Shown piece by piece: positions 1 to 11,665 of a stretch of 64,000 nt of DNA. The position numbers were made by a program, and so were the translations under genes. Positions within the stretch are counted from its first letter, which is position 1, and each line of letters opens with the position of its first letter. The DNA lies in NCBI RefSeq assembly GCF_030272615.1, contig NC_081411.1, positions 824,598,397 through 824,662,396 on the forward strand, written 5' to 3'. Origin of the DNA: Cryptomeria japonica (taxonomy: Eukaryota; Streptophyta; Pinopsida; Cupressales; Cupressaceae). The notes beneath the pieces are model-generated. The model was not told the DNA's origin. It worked only from the letters and a program-made list of their open reading frames with translations, and ran no database searches.

Positions 1-435
1 ACATTATTCGGTTAACCTTTGTGTTAGGCTCTTCTCTGTTCTATCACTTGAATCATATTAACTTGGTCTGAACATCAACATGCATCCCGATGACACTATC
101 TTGTATCTCGATTGACATCACCATCCCGAAGTAAAACCATGTCTACAAATGGTAGACTTTTCCTTCTCCTTCATTAACCTAGACCTTATCTCAACCGATA
201 TACCAAAGTGGCAAACTCATTACTTCTTATCCTTCCTTTTCACTCCATAAGACCCGATTCCATGTTCCTTTATGTTCTACATGTCCCTTACTTTCTTACT
301 AGTGAAAATTTTTACCTATTGATACTACACCTACCTGCATACCTGACGTTCTTATTGGTACACCTACCATACATACCAATTTTTCTATATCGGTTGACTA
401 CACCAGTTGACATCAATGACAACACAATGCCAACA
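1..435. repeat. End of an LTR from a copia-type element, truncated by the window edge
   Basis: This stretch has no coding capacity. Its last part (about 408-435) reads as a block ending TGACATCAATGAC...CCAACA, closely like the outer end of the D LTR in this window (26695-26755 and 32690-32751). It is therefore probably an LTR end belonging to an element that lies mainly left of the window. In D the CCAACA end is followed by the complement of a polypurine tract in the 3' LTR and by the TSD in the 5' LTR. Here it runs straight into the TRIM-like repeat, so this is likely the outer end of a right-hand LTR. The short open frame at 208-465 is not a gene. Confidence 0.5.
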
Positions 436-436
436 T

Positions 437-812
437 TGTGGTCAACACCTCCTCTAGATTCATGACATGGATTTCTCTTGCCTCCCTTGGATCCTTAACT
501 CTAGCCACTCTCTCGTTCACTGATAGCTTGAGATTTTGGTGTAATAGTGGTGGTGATTCCAACAATTGGTATCAGAGCACCAAGTCACGAGTTTGAATCC
601 CAAGAGTTTCCCCTGGAATCCTTTGTTCGTGTGGAGGGGGGTTCCCTTGGAGTCCTCAGTAGGTGCTGATGGGGGATTTTTGGTTGTGGTCAGCACCTCC
701 TATGAATTCGCGACATGGCTTTCTCCCACCTCCCATGGATCCTTAACTCTGGTCGCTCTCCCATTCATTGACAACCCGATCTTTTGGTGTAACAGCAGTG
801 GTGATTCCAATA
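437..812 (+). mobile_element. TRIM-like miniature LTR retrotransposon (376 bp)
   Basis: Two direct repeats of 128 bp, 437-564 and 685-812, both beginning TGTGGTCA and ending GTGATTCCAA(C/T)A, flank a 120-bp middle. The middle starts two bases after the first repeat with a primer binding site (567-578) and ends just before the second repeat with a purine run (about 669-677). That is the layout of a terminal-repeat retrotransposon in miniature: LTR, PBS, PPT, LTR and no coding capacity. The right end sits in element J, but the left end abuts a foreign LTR end (CCAACA at 430-435), so the left TSD cannot be checked and a few bases of the 5' LTR may be lost. Confidence 0.75.
567..578 (+). other. 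Primer binding site of the TRIM-like element
   Basis: TGGTATCAGAGC is complementary to the 3' end of plant initiator methionine tRNA. It starts two bases after the CCAACA end of the 128-bp repeat, the same AT spacing seen in elements A, B and G. A tRNA-like B-box-looking stretch follows at about 590-602, which extends the tRNA resemblance but is not a tRNA gene. Confidence 0.8.
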
Positions 813-2266
813 GATCTTTATCATGTTATAAAAATTAACATCTCCCATCATTTTATTCCATAATCAACATTCGTTTCTCTAAGTAAACATTTGTTTTCTT
901 TTTTTTCCTTTATGTAACAAACATTTCCACTTGTACTAATGCCTTTTGCTACCAAATTTTTTAGTTTTTCCTTTTGAAAACATCTAGTATTGGTGAACAC
1001 AACTTCATAACCTTTATTGCACATCTAACTAACACTCAACAAATTATGTCTCAAACCTTCTACATTATAAACATCATCAGTTATATACTTACAATCAGTC
1101 AAGATACTTCCTATTCCATAAATCGGTACAACTTCCTCTACTACAACTTTTACTAATCTATCATCATACTTCTTGAGATTAACAAACTTGGCTTTATCTC
1201 TTGTCATGTGACTTGAACATATAGAATTAATGATCCAAGATCTTGGTTCTACTTTACAATGTAGTGCAATCTTCTTGTCCGATCTTCCAAAACTATTTTC
1301 ATTCTTCTCTTCTATAGCCAAGAATAAAGATTCCTCATTCAATTCATCGCCACCTTTTTCTTTAGACGAATGTGTCTCCATAGAACAAAATCTCTTTTTC
1401 TTTTTATCTCTACCATATGCCCTTTTCTTAAAATCATGTCTTCTATATCCATTTTTATTTTCATCATCATCGAATTTTATGTAGTCTTCTTTATATATAC
1501 ATCTAGAGTAATAATGACCAATTCTTCCACAATCAAATAATTTTAAAGGCAAATTAACTTTGTACTTTGTAGTTCCTCTCTTCAATATTCTTACAAGATT
1601 TGCCTCAATCTCATCCAAGTTCTCACTTGTTTTTAGTTCATCTCTTGATATCCTTGAAACATTAAATGTAGCTTCTCTCCAATAGGATAATATGTTTTCC
1701 ATCTCTCCAATTTCATAGGAAGATAATGTTATGATAAGCTAACCACTCGAGTAGTTATTCAAATCATGACATTGTTCAATAGCACACTTCTTCAGTTTGT
1801 AGATTATATTAGTTAATGTAAACATGATCTTTCTGATAACATCACTTTCTTTTAAAATTTAACCAACTTGAATAACCTCCATGGTATCATTCACTTTATG
1901 TATGTATTTCTCAATACTCTCATTGGTAGCTATTTTGAAACCTTCAAATTTCTGCTTCAAATTTAAAAGTATAGCTTGTTGGATCTTCAGATCACCTTCA
2001 TATGCATAAAATAACTTGTTCCAAACTTCCTTAGCTCCTTTCAATCCTTTAACATTACCAAATATTTCATCACTTAGACAAATGATAAGTATTATTCTAG
2101 TGCTTCCATTTTTCTCTTGAGCCTAAAGTTTATTTGGAGTCAAAGGTCCATTCTAAGGTTGTTTATAACCAATATGAATAATCTCCCAGATTCCATTTTG
2201 TAATGTCTCCAAGTAAGATTCCATTTTTTCCTTCCAATAAGAAAAGTTAGTTCTATCAAACATCAT
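813..2266 (-). pseudogene. Element J: copia gag-protease-preintegrase remnant
   Basis: Read on the minus strand, this is the front of a Ty1/copia polyprotein. It begins near 2266 (MMFDRTNFSYWKEKME), runs through a UBN2-type gag (1859-2044) and a damaged zinc knuckle (LFDCGRIGHYYSRC, first Cys replaced by Leu) near 1510-1550. Next comes a protease region in which the usual DSGCSHHM reads NSICSSHM (about 1200-1235), then the family motif VEGLRHNLLSVS (ends 1025). A readable preintegrase tail (CNKGYEVVFTNTR) continues to about 815, where the TRIM-like element takes over. Several in-frame stops and shifts interrupt it. The catalytic Asp of the protease is gone. Integrase, RT and RNase H are not visible, either truncated or left of the window. 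Confidence 0.8.
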
Positions 2267-2342
2267 TAATTCTTTAACATGAATTTCATGCACTATTTTC
2301 AGATCTACATCAAGTGATTGAGCTTTCAAAAGAGGAACCAAC

Positions 2343-2354
2343 ACTTTGATACCA
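2343..2354 (-). other. Primer binding site of element J
   Basis: The minus strand reads TGGTATCAAAGT, one step from the usual initiator Met-tRNA complement, two bases inside the LTR boundary at 2357. It fixes the transcription direction of J as minus and identifies 2357 onward as its 5' LTR. Confidence 0.75.
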
Positions 2355-2356
2355 AT

Positions 2357-3154
2357 TGTTGAGCACGTAGAAGGACAGAGAGGGGGAGGTGAATTAGTCT
2401 GGAACTTCAAAATATATTAATTATAAATAACAAAACTTACTTAGCAAGAACAAATCATTTATCAACATGAGCATTAACCATCAACACATGAACACCAAAT
2501 TTACATGGAAAACCCAATCAGGGGAAAACCACAATGAGAATTTAACTCACAATATGAGCATGAATGATTAAAACATTTTAGGCTTAATTCCAAGGAGAAA
2601 TAGTACTTGAAAGACTTGAAATGCTAAGGCACACTACCCTAGTGAAAGATACAAGGACTTTCACAACTGAGGCTCACTGCTCCGGGGTAAGATACACACT
2701 GCTTTCAAATGACTCACTATCAATCAACAACAAAGGAAATAACTAAATTGAAATTGAGAAGGATTCTCTTGAACATTAAATTGTCCTTGAAAAAATGGAT
2801 CAAGTGATCAACATTATGGAAAAAAATCTATGACAAATTCTACAATTACAACACATTGCCTTACTAAATATATCACCTCTAAATCTCTTCTTGATTAGAC
2901 TTTTGAACATTCACAATCTCAAATTTTCTTGTATATCATTCACATAAGTTTCTCATCAATTCACACACAATCTATTTTTCCATACTTTCATAAATCATCA
3001 ATTTGCACTCCTTATATATGAGATACAACATTGAAAACCTAATAGAGGGTCACCAAAATAGAATAAGCAATATTACACAAAATAAGCCACCTTGACCAAC
3101 AATACTCAAAATAGTCCACTCTAGGAGAAAGAGAGAACCAAAACATAATACAAT
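2357..3154 (-). repeat. 5' LTR of element J, interrupted by GYP1
   Basis: The LTR begins (plus sense) TGTTGAGCACG directly beside the primer binding site. It carries the G-tract/TGAATTAGTC motif (about 2376-2400) found in the other copia LTRs here. It reaches 3154, where GYP1 starts. The TSD ACAAT (3150-3154 and 60583-60587) implies that J sequence resumes at 60588. I could not place the outer end of this LTR: the candidate region 60588-60719 has no clear CAACA end. About 3000-3020 holds a TATATATGAG box that could be a TATA element on either strand. Confidence 0.6.
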
Positions 3155-3943
3155 TGATGTAGGAGAATCCCCGGTTCATGGCAATCTTGCATCAACCAAA
3201 AACATTTTGTTTTGTTTTTCTTTTTCTTTCCATTTGCAGTTTTAGTATTTCTTTATGTGTGTATCGGTTTTGGCTCACCGGACCTTGTGGAGTTGGATTC
3301 TACTTGAAGACTTGATCATATTTCTTATTTTCAGACTGCATTGCATTTGGATCTTTTTCTGGCAAGTTATCGCTATCAGTTTCCATGATAGTTTCCTATT
3401 ATCGATTGACAATTCTTTGTTACCAGTTGCCTAGACCTATTTTGGTGACCTACCAGAACCCCTTCTGAAGCTTGCAAAACCTTGGGTGTTGATTCTAATG
3501 TTCCTTGGCATGCGGCCAACCTTTTCCCATGATCTACACTTCATCCTTTGGATTTTCTAGAGGAATCTCTTGGTGGAGGCCAACCTTGTTGGTTTTACAC
3601 ATTAGGTCTTTTTTTTTTGGTTTTGATCCCTTTTTGGGCTGACCGAATCCTCTTAGATTGTATATATCATTTTAATTATGCATTAGAATGTAGAATAAAG
3701 TAGTTAGACTAAGCATAAAAGATAGATCTAAGGATTTAAGGTCCTGGTTGTGACCTATTATGCATGTTCTAGCAGGCAGGTGTGTCAGTTTATGTAACCG
3801 AGTTTATTGTATTCAGATTTCAAGTTATAATTCAACTTGTTTTGTATTGCCTCCATCGTATCCTTGTGTTTCTATTGTGTTTACTCTTGCTGATTGGTTT
3901 GGACTGATATCTTTGAGGTTCCTCCTTATTGGTGACTACACCA
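3155..3943 (+). repeat. GYP1 5' LTR (789 bp)
   Basis: It begins TGATGTAGGAG and ends GACTACACCA, matching the 3' LTR at 59799-60582 throughout with scattered substitutions and small indels. A C/T-rich central part and a TATATATCATT box (about 3660-3672, matched near 60289) could contain promoter elements. No protein is encoded; the open frame at 3760-3981 runs out of the LTR and is fortuitous. Confidence 0.9.
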
Positions 3944-3945
3944 AG

Positions 3946-3957
3946 TGGTATCAAAGC
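3946..3957 (+). other. GYP1 primer binding site
   Basis: TGGTATCAAAGC begins two bases after the LTR end. It matches the initiator Met-tRNA complement with one change (G to A at position 8). Confidence 0.8.
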
Positions 3958-4034
3958 ATTTTTTTATTTTGGTTGTCCTAAGAGTTTTGTTGTAGGGTAC
4001 AAGACTGTGAATCCAACCAGCAACTGTAGAGGAC

Positions 4035-5537
4035 TATTGGCAATATTACATTATAAGGATATTGAAAAGGTTGTTGATGATTATGGAAATAACTAATTAA
4101 AGATGTTTTAGAATCTTGATATTATTATTTTATCGTTGATGTCAAGAAATTGATTTTCTAATTCAGTATGATGTTGCCATATCTTGAGAAATATGATATG
4201 AAGATTATAAAGAAGTTGGTAAAGACACAGGAAAGAATATGATGAATAAGGGGATAAGTTATTCAATGGGCAACTACTACCGAGTTAGACAATGATGAGA
4301 TCTTGATGTTTTAGATTGTTTTAACATCATACATATGTTGTAAAATGTAAAGGTTAATACTATACTATGTTATCAAGCAAAGAACCTAGTCGGTAAACCC
4401 TAAGGAACCTAGTCGATAAACCCTAAGGTTATCGCAGTCAGTTAATGAAGACAGAATGTCTACCGAGTGAAGTTTAGTATTCACCGAGTTGTAACCAAGC
4501 TATAACAGAATGCATTAAATGTTTACATGTGATATTTAATGAAAGAAGCTGATGAGCTAGAGCGGATCAATGATTAGCAAGCTATGGAAGAAGTTTGTTA
4601 AACAAATCTAAGGCAATGGAAAGTCGACAAGAAGATCTACAACTCAGATTGAACCGCATTACCCTAACACAAGTTCCAAGGTGAATGTGCAAGTTCCAAG
4701 GCGGGGTAAAACATTTTCAGATCAAAAGATACAATGAACCTAGACAAGATTGAAGATCTGATGGCTATGATTGATAATGGGAAATGTGATCAAGAAGATT
4801 AAGCGGTTAGAAGACTGTTTATAAATAGGAAATTGTTGATAAACAATGTATGCGGGCAAGTGTATGCACAGGGATGCTACATAGTGATTACCAAGCACAG
4901 AAGCTTGAAGACCTATTAGAATAATAGAGTACTGATGCCCAACAGATAGACAAGATTAGTTCTATGTCTAGATTGTATTGAACAAATAGGAATCTACTTT
5001 AGCATTTTAGATGTGAAGTTGCAGATAGATTGTATTACTGTTATTTTGTGAAAGTGACAGGAAATCTCTTAACCGAGTGGACTTAACAATCTTATATGTA
5101 AATCCTCTAACAAGGTGACATTCTGATTGAGTGTTTGAAATCCTTTGACAAGGTCACTTCTAACAAAGTGAAGATCCTAATAGATTTGACGGAAAACCCT
5201 TAATCGGGTCACATCTAGCAATGTGATTGTAATCTTTAACAGGATTTGCTTTTAACCGAGCATACTCTAGAAGAGTATATTTCTTAGTGGGTCCAAAATC
5301 CCACAGTGGTTTTTCCCTATTTGGGTTTCCATGTTAAATCTGGTGTTATGAGGTTTATATTGTTCATATGCTTTTGAGTTTGCATGTTTGACAATTTTTG
5401 GTTATATGACTGATATATATGTTACTGATGTTGAATCTGATGTTTTTATGGATGATTAAGTTTGTATGATTCACCCCCCCCCCCTCTCATCTTGTTGGCT
5501 ATTGGATATGTACTTATATTAGGTATCAGAACTATCA
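4035..5537 (+). repeat. Element A 5' LTR (1503 bp)
   Basis: It starts TATTGGCAATATTA, a point mutant of the TGTTGG of the 3' copy, and ends CAGAACTATCA. It includes a 23-bp tandem duplication at 4382-4427 whose core is the telomere-like TAAACCCTAA, and a run of 11 C at about 5473-5483 followed by TCTCATCTTG, some 55 bp before the LTR end. Confidence 0.92.
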
Positions 5538-5539
5538 AT

Positions 5540-5551
5540 TGGTATCAGAGC
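5540..5551 (+). other. Element A primer binding site
   Basis: TGGTATCAGAGC, a perfect initiator Met-tRNA complement, starts two bases (AT) after the LTR end. Confidence 0.9.
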
Positions 5552-5601
5552 TTTGGACTTCGGAAGGAAAGTTTAAAGGAACTTGAGTTAAAGATCCAAA
5601 G

Positions 5602-8600
5602 ATGTATAACAGGGATGCACCTAAGCTGAATAAGTCAAGTTTCTCTACATGGTAGAAAAGGATGAAGCTACATCTATCGAGAGTTGGTGAATATGCTATA
5701 TACTATCTGGAGAATGATTTTGTTGCACCGAGCACCTATCCATTGACTATGGAAGAGATAAAGGTGAAGCAAGAACATATTCAAGCAATGATTGAAATAA
5801 CATCTGCATTGACCGATTCTGAGTTTAATGATCTAGAAGGCTGCAATGATGCAAAGGCAATGTGGACTAAGCTCATATCTGTATATGGAGGAGATGAACA
5901 TGTTCAAAGAACAAAAGTTGATAGTTTAAGAGGACAACTTGAATCTATGAGGATGAATGAAGGTGAGGACATAACCCAGTACAGTACAAGACTAAAGGAG
6001 ATTGTAAATCAAATCAAAGGAGCAGGAGGAACTATTGAAGAAAAGGATGTGACAAGTAAGTTGTTAAGAACCCTTCTACCTCCCTATGCAATCCGAGTCT
6101 CTGCAATCAATGAATTGAGGTCTGTACCTAACATGCCACTTTCCTTGGATGCTACTATTGGTAAGCTACATGCATTTGAGTTAAGTAATTTTGATAATAG
6201 TGGGTCATCGGTAAATAAAGTTGAATCGGCATTTAGTTCTTTTTATCTGAATGAATCTAATGATTACAATGAAAGAAAGTATAAGTACTCTGAAGTAGAT
6301 CACAGTGGAGCAAGTGAAAGGTTTCGGAAGAACATGGAGGAGGTACACAAACTGTATGAATAAATTAGAAAGAAAGAAGAGTTTGAAGCACTATTGGCCA
6401 AAAGGTTACCGAGAGGCAAAGGTAAGTATAAAGGAAAACTACCTTTGAAATGTTTCAATTGTGATAAGATTGGACATATGGCTTCTAATTGTCCTGACAA
6501 AGATTTTACTAAAAAGAGAGATTACCGAGATGATAGACAGAAAGATAATCATTACAGAGGACACCAAGACTTCAGAAGAAGAGATAGAAAGACATGCTTA
6601 ATTGCTAATGAGGAATCTGAAGATGATAAATCAGATGAGACTGACATAGAAGAAGTTGTTTATGTGGCTATCAAGGATGGATCAGATGAAGAAAGGTATG
6701 AAGAAAAAGCCCTAATATCTCACATAAACACTAATGATTCTTGGATTATAGACAGTGGATGCTCACATCATATGACAGGAGATAAACACAAGTTTGTTAT
6801 GTTAGAAGATTATGATGGAGGCTATGTTAGATTTGGTAATGATGCACCATGTCCGATAAGAGGTAAAGGATCCATAACACTTCTTGAAAAAGAAACATGC
6901 AATGATTTTTATTGGGTTGAAGGTTTGAAATATAATTTGTTGAGTGTAGCATAGCTAAACAACACAGGTTACCGAATAGAATTTCAGAAAGGAATTGTCA
7001 AAGTTCATGACAAGAATGGAAAGTTAGCTACTACCGGGACACAAGCAAAAGGTAATACATTTCACCTTGACTCAACTCACAATAAGTGTTTGCATGCAAA
7101 GATTGATAATACCTAGTTATGGCATTAAAGGTTTTGTCATGTTAATTTTGATAATCTGATCAATATAAGTAAGAAGCATAGAGTAAGAGGTCTACCGAGT
7201 CTTGAAAAACCTGAGAATGCTATGTGCTGAGGATGCCAGATGGGTAAAATGACAAGATCGAGCTTTACAAGTAAGTCCTACACCTCTAAGGGAATTTTAG
7301 ATCTTGTGCACACTGATCTTTGTGGTCCTATGAAAGTTCAAAGTTATTATGGTGATAATTATTTCATATTATTTGTGGATGACTATTCAAGGATGATGTC
7401 AGTAATGTTTTTAAAAGAAAAATCATAAGCTTTTCAAATGTTTAAGTGGTACAAGGCTAGAGTTGAAAATGAAACAGGAAGACAACTGAAATGTCTTAGA
7501 TCAGATAGAGGAGGAGAGTTTACATCTGATGAGTTCGGCCTATTTTGCAATGATCATGATATTAAAAGACAAGTCTCTGCACCGAGAACTCCATAGCAAA
7601 ATGGAATAGCTGAAAGAAGAAACAGATCTATTGTGGATTGTGCTAGAACACTGATAATTGAGAAGAAGGTTCCACAAATATTTTGGAGAGAAGCAATAAG
7701 CACAGCTGTTTACACCTTGAACCGAGTTCAATTGAAGAAAGTTACTTTGAAGACACCTTATGAAATCTGGTATGGCAAGAAACCTAATGTAAGTTATTTT
7801 AAGATCTTTGGAAGTAAATGTCTGATCAAATCATCTAACAAAATAGTAGAAAGTGCAAATGTGAAAATTGATGAATTTGCAGAAAGAACTGATGAAGGGA
7901 TTTCCAAAGAATCGGAAGACTATGATGAATTTGTCTATGTGCAACCGAGAAGTCCTACCGAGATAACTATTGAAGAAAATGAAGGAAATATCCAATTATC
8001 GAGTGATGAAGAAGATCATACAGAGCCTACCGAGACTGTATTAGCCAAGTATGTCAGAAGACACCATGCATCAAGTCAGATTATAGGAGATAAGGATGAT
8101 CTAGTGATGACAAGGAACAAACTGAGACAGAACACATGTTTGATATCTGAATTTGAACCGAGAATTTTGAAAAGGGCATTTAACAGTGAAGATTGGATAA
8201 ATGTTATGACTGAAGAGATTGATCAAATCAAGAAGAATGACACATGGACACTGGTCCCAAGACTGAAGGACAAAAATGTAATCAATACAAAGTGGATCTT
8301 CAGAAACAAGCTAAATGAAAAAGGTGAGGTCATTCAGAAAAAAGCAAGATTAGTTTGCAAAGGTTATGCCCAAGAAGAAGGAATTGATTATGGTGAGACT
8401 TTTGCACCTGTTGCTAGACTTGAAGGAGTTAGAACATTGTTGGCATATGCTACTTTCAAAAACTTCAAGGTATATCAAATGGATGTCAAATCTGCATTTC
8501 TGAATGGAATATTAGGAGAAGAAGTTTTTATTGAACAACCTAAAGGATTTGTTGATGACAATGATAAAGATCAGGTATCTAAATTGAACAAAGCTTTATA

Positions 8601-9689
8601 TGGTCTGAAACAAGCACCTACAGCATGGTATGAGAGATTGCACTCTTATTTGATTAAAATTGGTTTTATAAGGACAAGTGAGAACAGCAACATGTACATG
8701 AAGAATGATGAAAATGGAATACTAATCTCAGCCATATTTGTTGATGATATTATATTTTGTGGGAATGACTCTTATGCAAGAACTTTGGAAATGAAATGAG
8801 CAAAGAATTTGAGATGTCATTAATCAGTGAGATAAAGTATTTTATAGGCTTATAGATACTACAAATGAAAAATGAGATTTTCATTACTCAATCCAAGTAC
8901 ATAAAGGAAATCTTGAAGAAATTTGGAATGGTGGATTCAAAACCAGTAAGTACTCCTATGACTACCAACTGTAAACTATCAAAGAATGATGAATCTGCAT
9001 CTATTGATGAGACACTTTACCGATCTATGATTGGAAAGTTGCAATATGTTGTTCACAGCAGGCTAGATATAGCACATGCAATAGGTATTGTTGCAAGATT
9101 CTCTGTAGATCCTAAGGAAATACACATGACAGCAATCAAAAGAATTTTCAGATACTTGAAAGGCACTAAAGATTATGGCTTAGTATATCAGAAAGGAAAT
9201 TATTTTGATTTAAAAGTTTATACTGATGTTGATTGGACAGGCAACATTGATGACAGAAAAAGCACAAGTGGAGGAGGCTTTTTCTTAGGAGAAAGACTAG
9301 TGAGTTGGCTTAGCAAGAAACAAGGATGTGTTTCTTAGTCAACAGCCGAAGTTGAATATGTTGCAGCAGCACTAAATTGTACCAACATTGCATGGATCAA
9401 ACAACTATTGGAAGGTATAAATGAGAAAGTTACCGAACTAGTAACTATATTCTGTGACAATACTAGTGCCATTAATATTTCAAAAAACCCTATTATGCAC
9501 TCTAAGACAAAGCACATCTCTATCAAATATCATTATCTTAGAGAAGAAGCTCAAGAGAAGAAAGTGGTGTTGGAATATGTTAACACAAAGGAGCAGATAG
9601 CTAATATCTTCACCAAGCCACTACCAAAGGACACTTTTGAATATCTCAAAAGTAAGTTAGGGGTCCTACCCCTATCTTTTACTCATTGA
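5602..9689 (+). pseudogene. Element A gag-pol polyprotein, degenerate
   Basis: In order: UBN2-type gag from the ATG at 5602; a CCHC zinc knuckle CFNCDKIGHMASNC (6451-6492); protease DSGCSHHM (about 6751-6774, intact); preintegrase; integrase with HTDLCGP, FVDDYSRMMS and [11 protein letters not shown] (about 7300-7625); RT with FVDDIIF (about 8737-8757, YxDD-equivalent present); and RNase H starting YTDVDWTG (about 9221). It ends GVLPLSFTH at 9689. Breaks include stops at TGGTAG (about 5653), at 6361, after LLSVA (6952), in the integrase zinc finger (about 7115, 7126, 7227), at TPxQNG (7593) and near 9336, plus a one-base loss near 8770. A clean 96-bp in-frame deletion at about 7815 removes 32 integrase codons that B retains. 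Confidence 0.92.
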
Positions 9690-10151
9690 CCGAGTTCGAT
9701 GAAAGCATCACTTTGATGACTCTATTGAATATCTTTTGGGAAGCTGATGTTGGATTGATACACTTTAGAATGTTTTTCTGAAAGTGTACTAGAATTAATA
9801 CTGGGATAATACAAAGAATGATATAGGGAATACGAATTGAAGACAAATGCTCTGACCGAGACTCAGTTGATACATAACAGCAGGCAATAACTTCTTACAG
9901 AAAGAAATTATGTTTTAGTTCTTCTTTTTTTTGTCATTGTTGTTAAAGGGGGAGAAGACCTACCTAAGGGGGAGAAGACCTAAGGAGGAGAAGACCTACA
10001 AAAGGGGAGAAGACCTGAGAAGACTGAGAAAAAAAATAGAAGAGAAGTCTAATGAATGGGGGAGAGCATTTCAGCATTTTAGAATCACAACAATCTGAAT
10101 CTTTTAAAGTTCAAATCAATTGCTTTTGCCATCAATGCCAAAGGGGGAGAT
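9690..10151 (+). other. Element A 3' untranslated region with repeated purine tracts and PPT
   Basis: This stretch between the pol stop and the 3' LTR is non-coding. It contains four near-copies of AAGGGGGAGAAGACCT (about 9945-10020) and ends in the true polypurine tract CCAAAGGGGGAGAT (10138-10151) directly before the LTR. The conserved CATCAATGCC precedes the PPT, as in B and C. Confidence 0.8.
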
Positions 10152-11651
10152 TGTTGGCAATATTAAATTATAAGGATATTGAGAAGGTTGTTGATGATTA
10201 TGGACATAACTGATTAAAGATGTTTTACTATCTTGATATTATTATTTTGTCATTGATGTCAAGAAATTGATTTTCTAATTCAGTATGATGTTGCCATATC
10301 TTGAGAAATATGATATGAAGATTATAAAGAAAATAGTAAAGACACAGGAAAGAATATGATGAATAAGGGGATAAGTTATTCAATGGGCAACTACTACCGA
10401 GTTAGACAATGATGAGATCTTGATGTTTTAGATTGTTTTAACATCATACATATGTTGTAAAATGTAAAGGTTAATACTATACTATGTTATCGAGCAAAGA
10501 ACCTAGTCGGTAAACCCTAAGGAACCTAGTTGGTAAACCCTAAGGTTATCGCAGTTAGTTAATGAAGATAGAATGTCTACAGAGTGAAGTTTAGTATTCA
10601 CCGAGTTGTAACCAAGCTATAACAGAATGCATTAAATGTTTACATGTGGTATTTAATGAAAGAAGCTAATGAGCTAGAGCGGATCAATGATTGGCAAGCC
10701 ATGGAAGAAGTTTGTTAAACGAATCTAAGGAAATGGAAAGTCGGCAAGAAGATCTACAACTCAGATTGAACCGCATTACCCTAACACAAGTTCCAAGGTG
10801 AATGTGCAAGTTCCAAGGCAGGGTAAAACATTTTCAGATCGAAAGATACAATGAACCTAGACAAGATTGAAGATCTGATGGCTATGATTGATCATGGGAA
10901 ATGTGATCAAGGAGATTAAGTGGTTAGAAGATTGTTTATAAATAGGAAACTATTGATAAACAATGTATGCGGGTAAGTGTATGCATAGGGATGCTACATA
11001 GTGATTACCAAGCATAGAAGCTTGAAGACCTATTAGAATAACAAAGTATTGATGCCCAGCAGATAGACAAGATTAGTTCCATGTCTAGATTGTATTGAAC
11101 AAATAGGAATCTGCTTTAGAATTTTAGATGTGAAGTTGCAAATAGATTGTATTACTATTATTTTGTGAAAGTCACAGGAAATCTATTAACCGAGTGGACT
11201 TAACAGTCTTATATGTAAATCCTCTAACAAGGTGACATTCTAATTGAGTGTTTGAAATCCTTTGACAAGGTCACTTCTAACAAAGTGAAGATCCTAACAG
11301 ATCTGAGGGAAATCCCTTAACCGGGCCACATCTAGCAATGTGTTTGCAATCTTTAACAGGATTTGCTTTTAACCGAGCATACTCTAGAAGAGTATATTTC
11401 TTAGTGGGTCCAAAATCCCACAATGGTTTTTCCCTATTTGGGTTTCCATGTTAAATCTAGTGTTACGAGGTTTATATTGTTCATATGCTTTTGAGTTTGC
11501 ATGTTTGACAGTTTTTGGTTATATGACTTGTATATATGTTACTGAGGTTAAAATCTGATGTTTTTATGGATGATTAAGTTTGTATGATTCACCCCCCCTC
11601 TCATCTTGTTGGCTATTGGATCTATACTTATATTAAGTATCAGAACTATCA
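10152..11651 (+). repeat. Element A 3' LTR (1500 bp)
   Basis: It starts TGTTGGCAATATTA and ends ACTATCA, followed by the TSD AGGAC. Its C-tract before TCTCATC is 7 long against 11 in the 5' copy. It carries the same 23-bp tandem unit (about 10499-10544). Confidence 0.92.
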
Positions 11652-11665
11652 AGGACTGGTGAAAG

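Larger units (their letters stand above)
4035..11651 (+). mobile_element. Element A: complete Ty1/copia retrotransposon
   Basis: The element is 7.6 kb with LTRs 4035-5537 and 10152-11651, a PBS, gag-pol and a PPT, flanked by a perfect 5-bp TSD AGGAC (4030-4034, 11652-11656). It lies in the leader of GYP1, about 90 bp after the GYP1 5' LTR and just before its gag start. The first base pair of the 5' LTR is mutated (TATTGG instead of TGTTGG). Over the first about 475 bp I count 18 differences between its two LTRs, roughly 4 percent. It belongs to the same clade as element B: the proteins align closely along their length. Confidence 0.93.

Noticed and set aside
567-602. tRNA gene or SINE head (TGGTATCAGAGC...GTTTGAATCC)
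   Set aside because: The position just after an LTR end and the match to the 3' end of initiator Met-tRNA show it is a primer binding site; there is no A box, cloverleaf or downstream tail.
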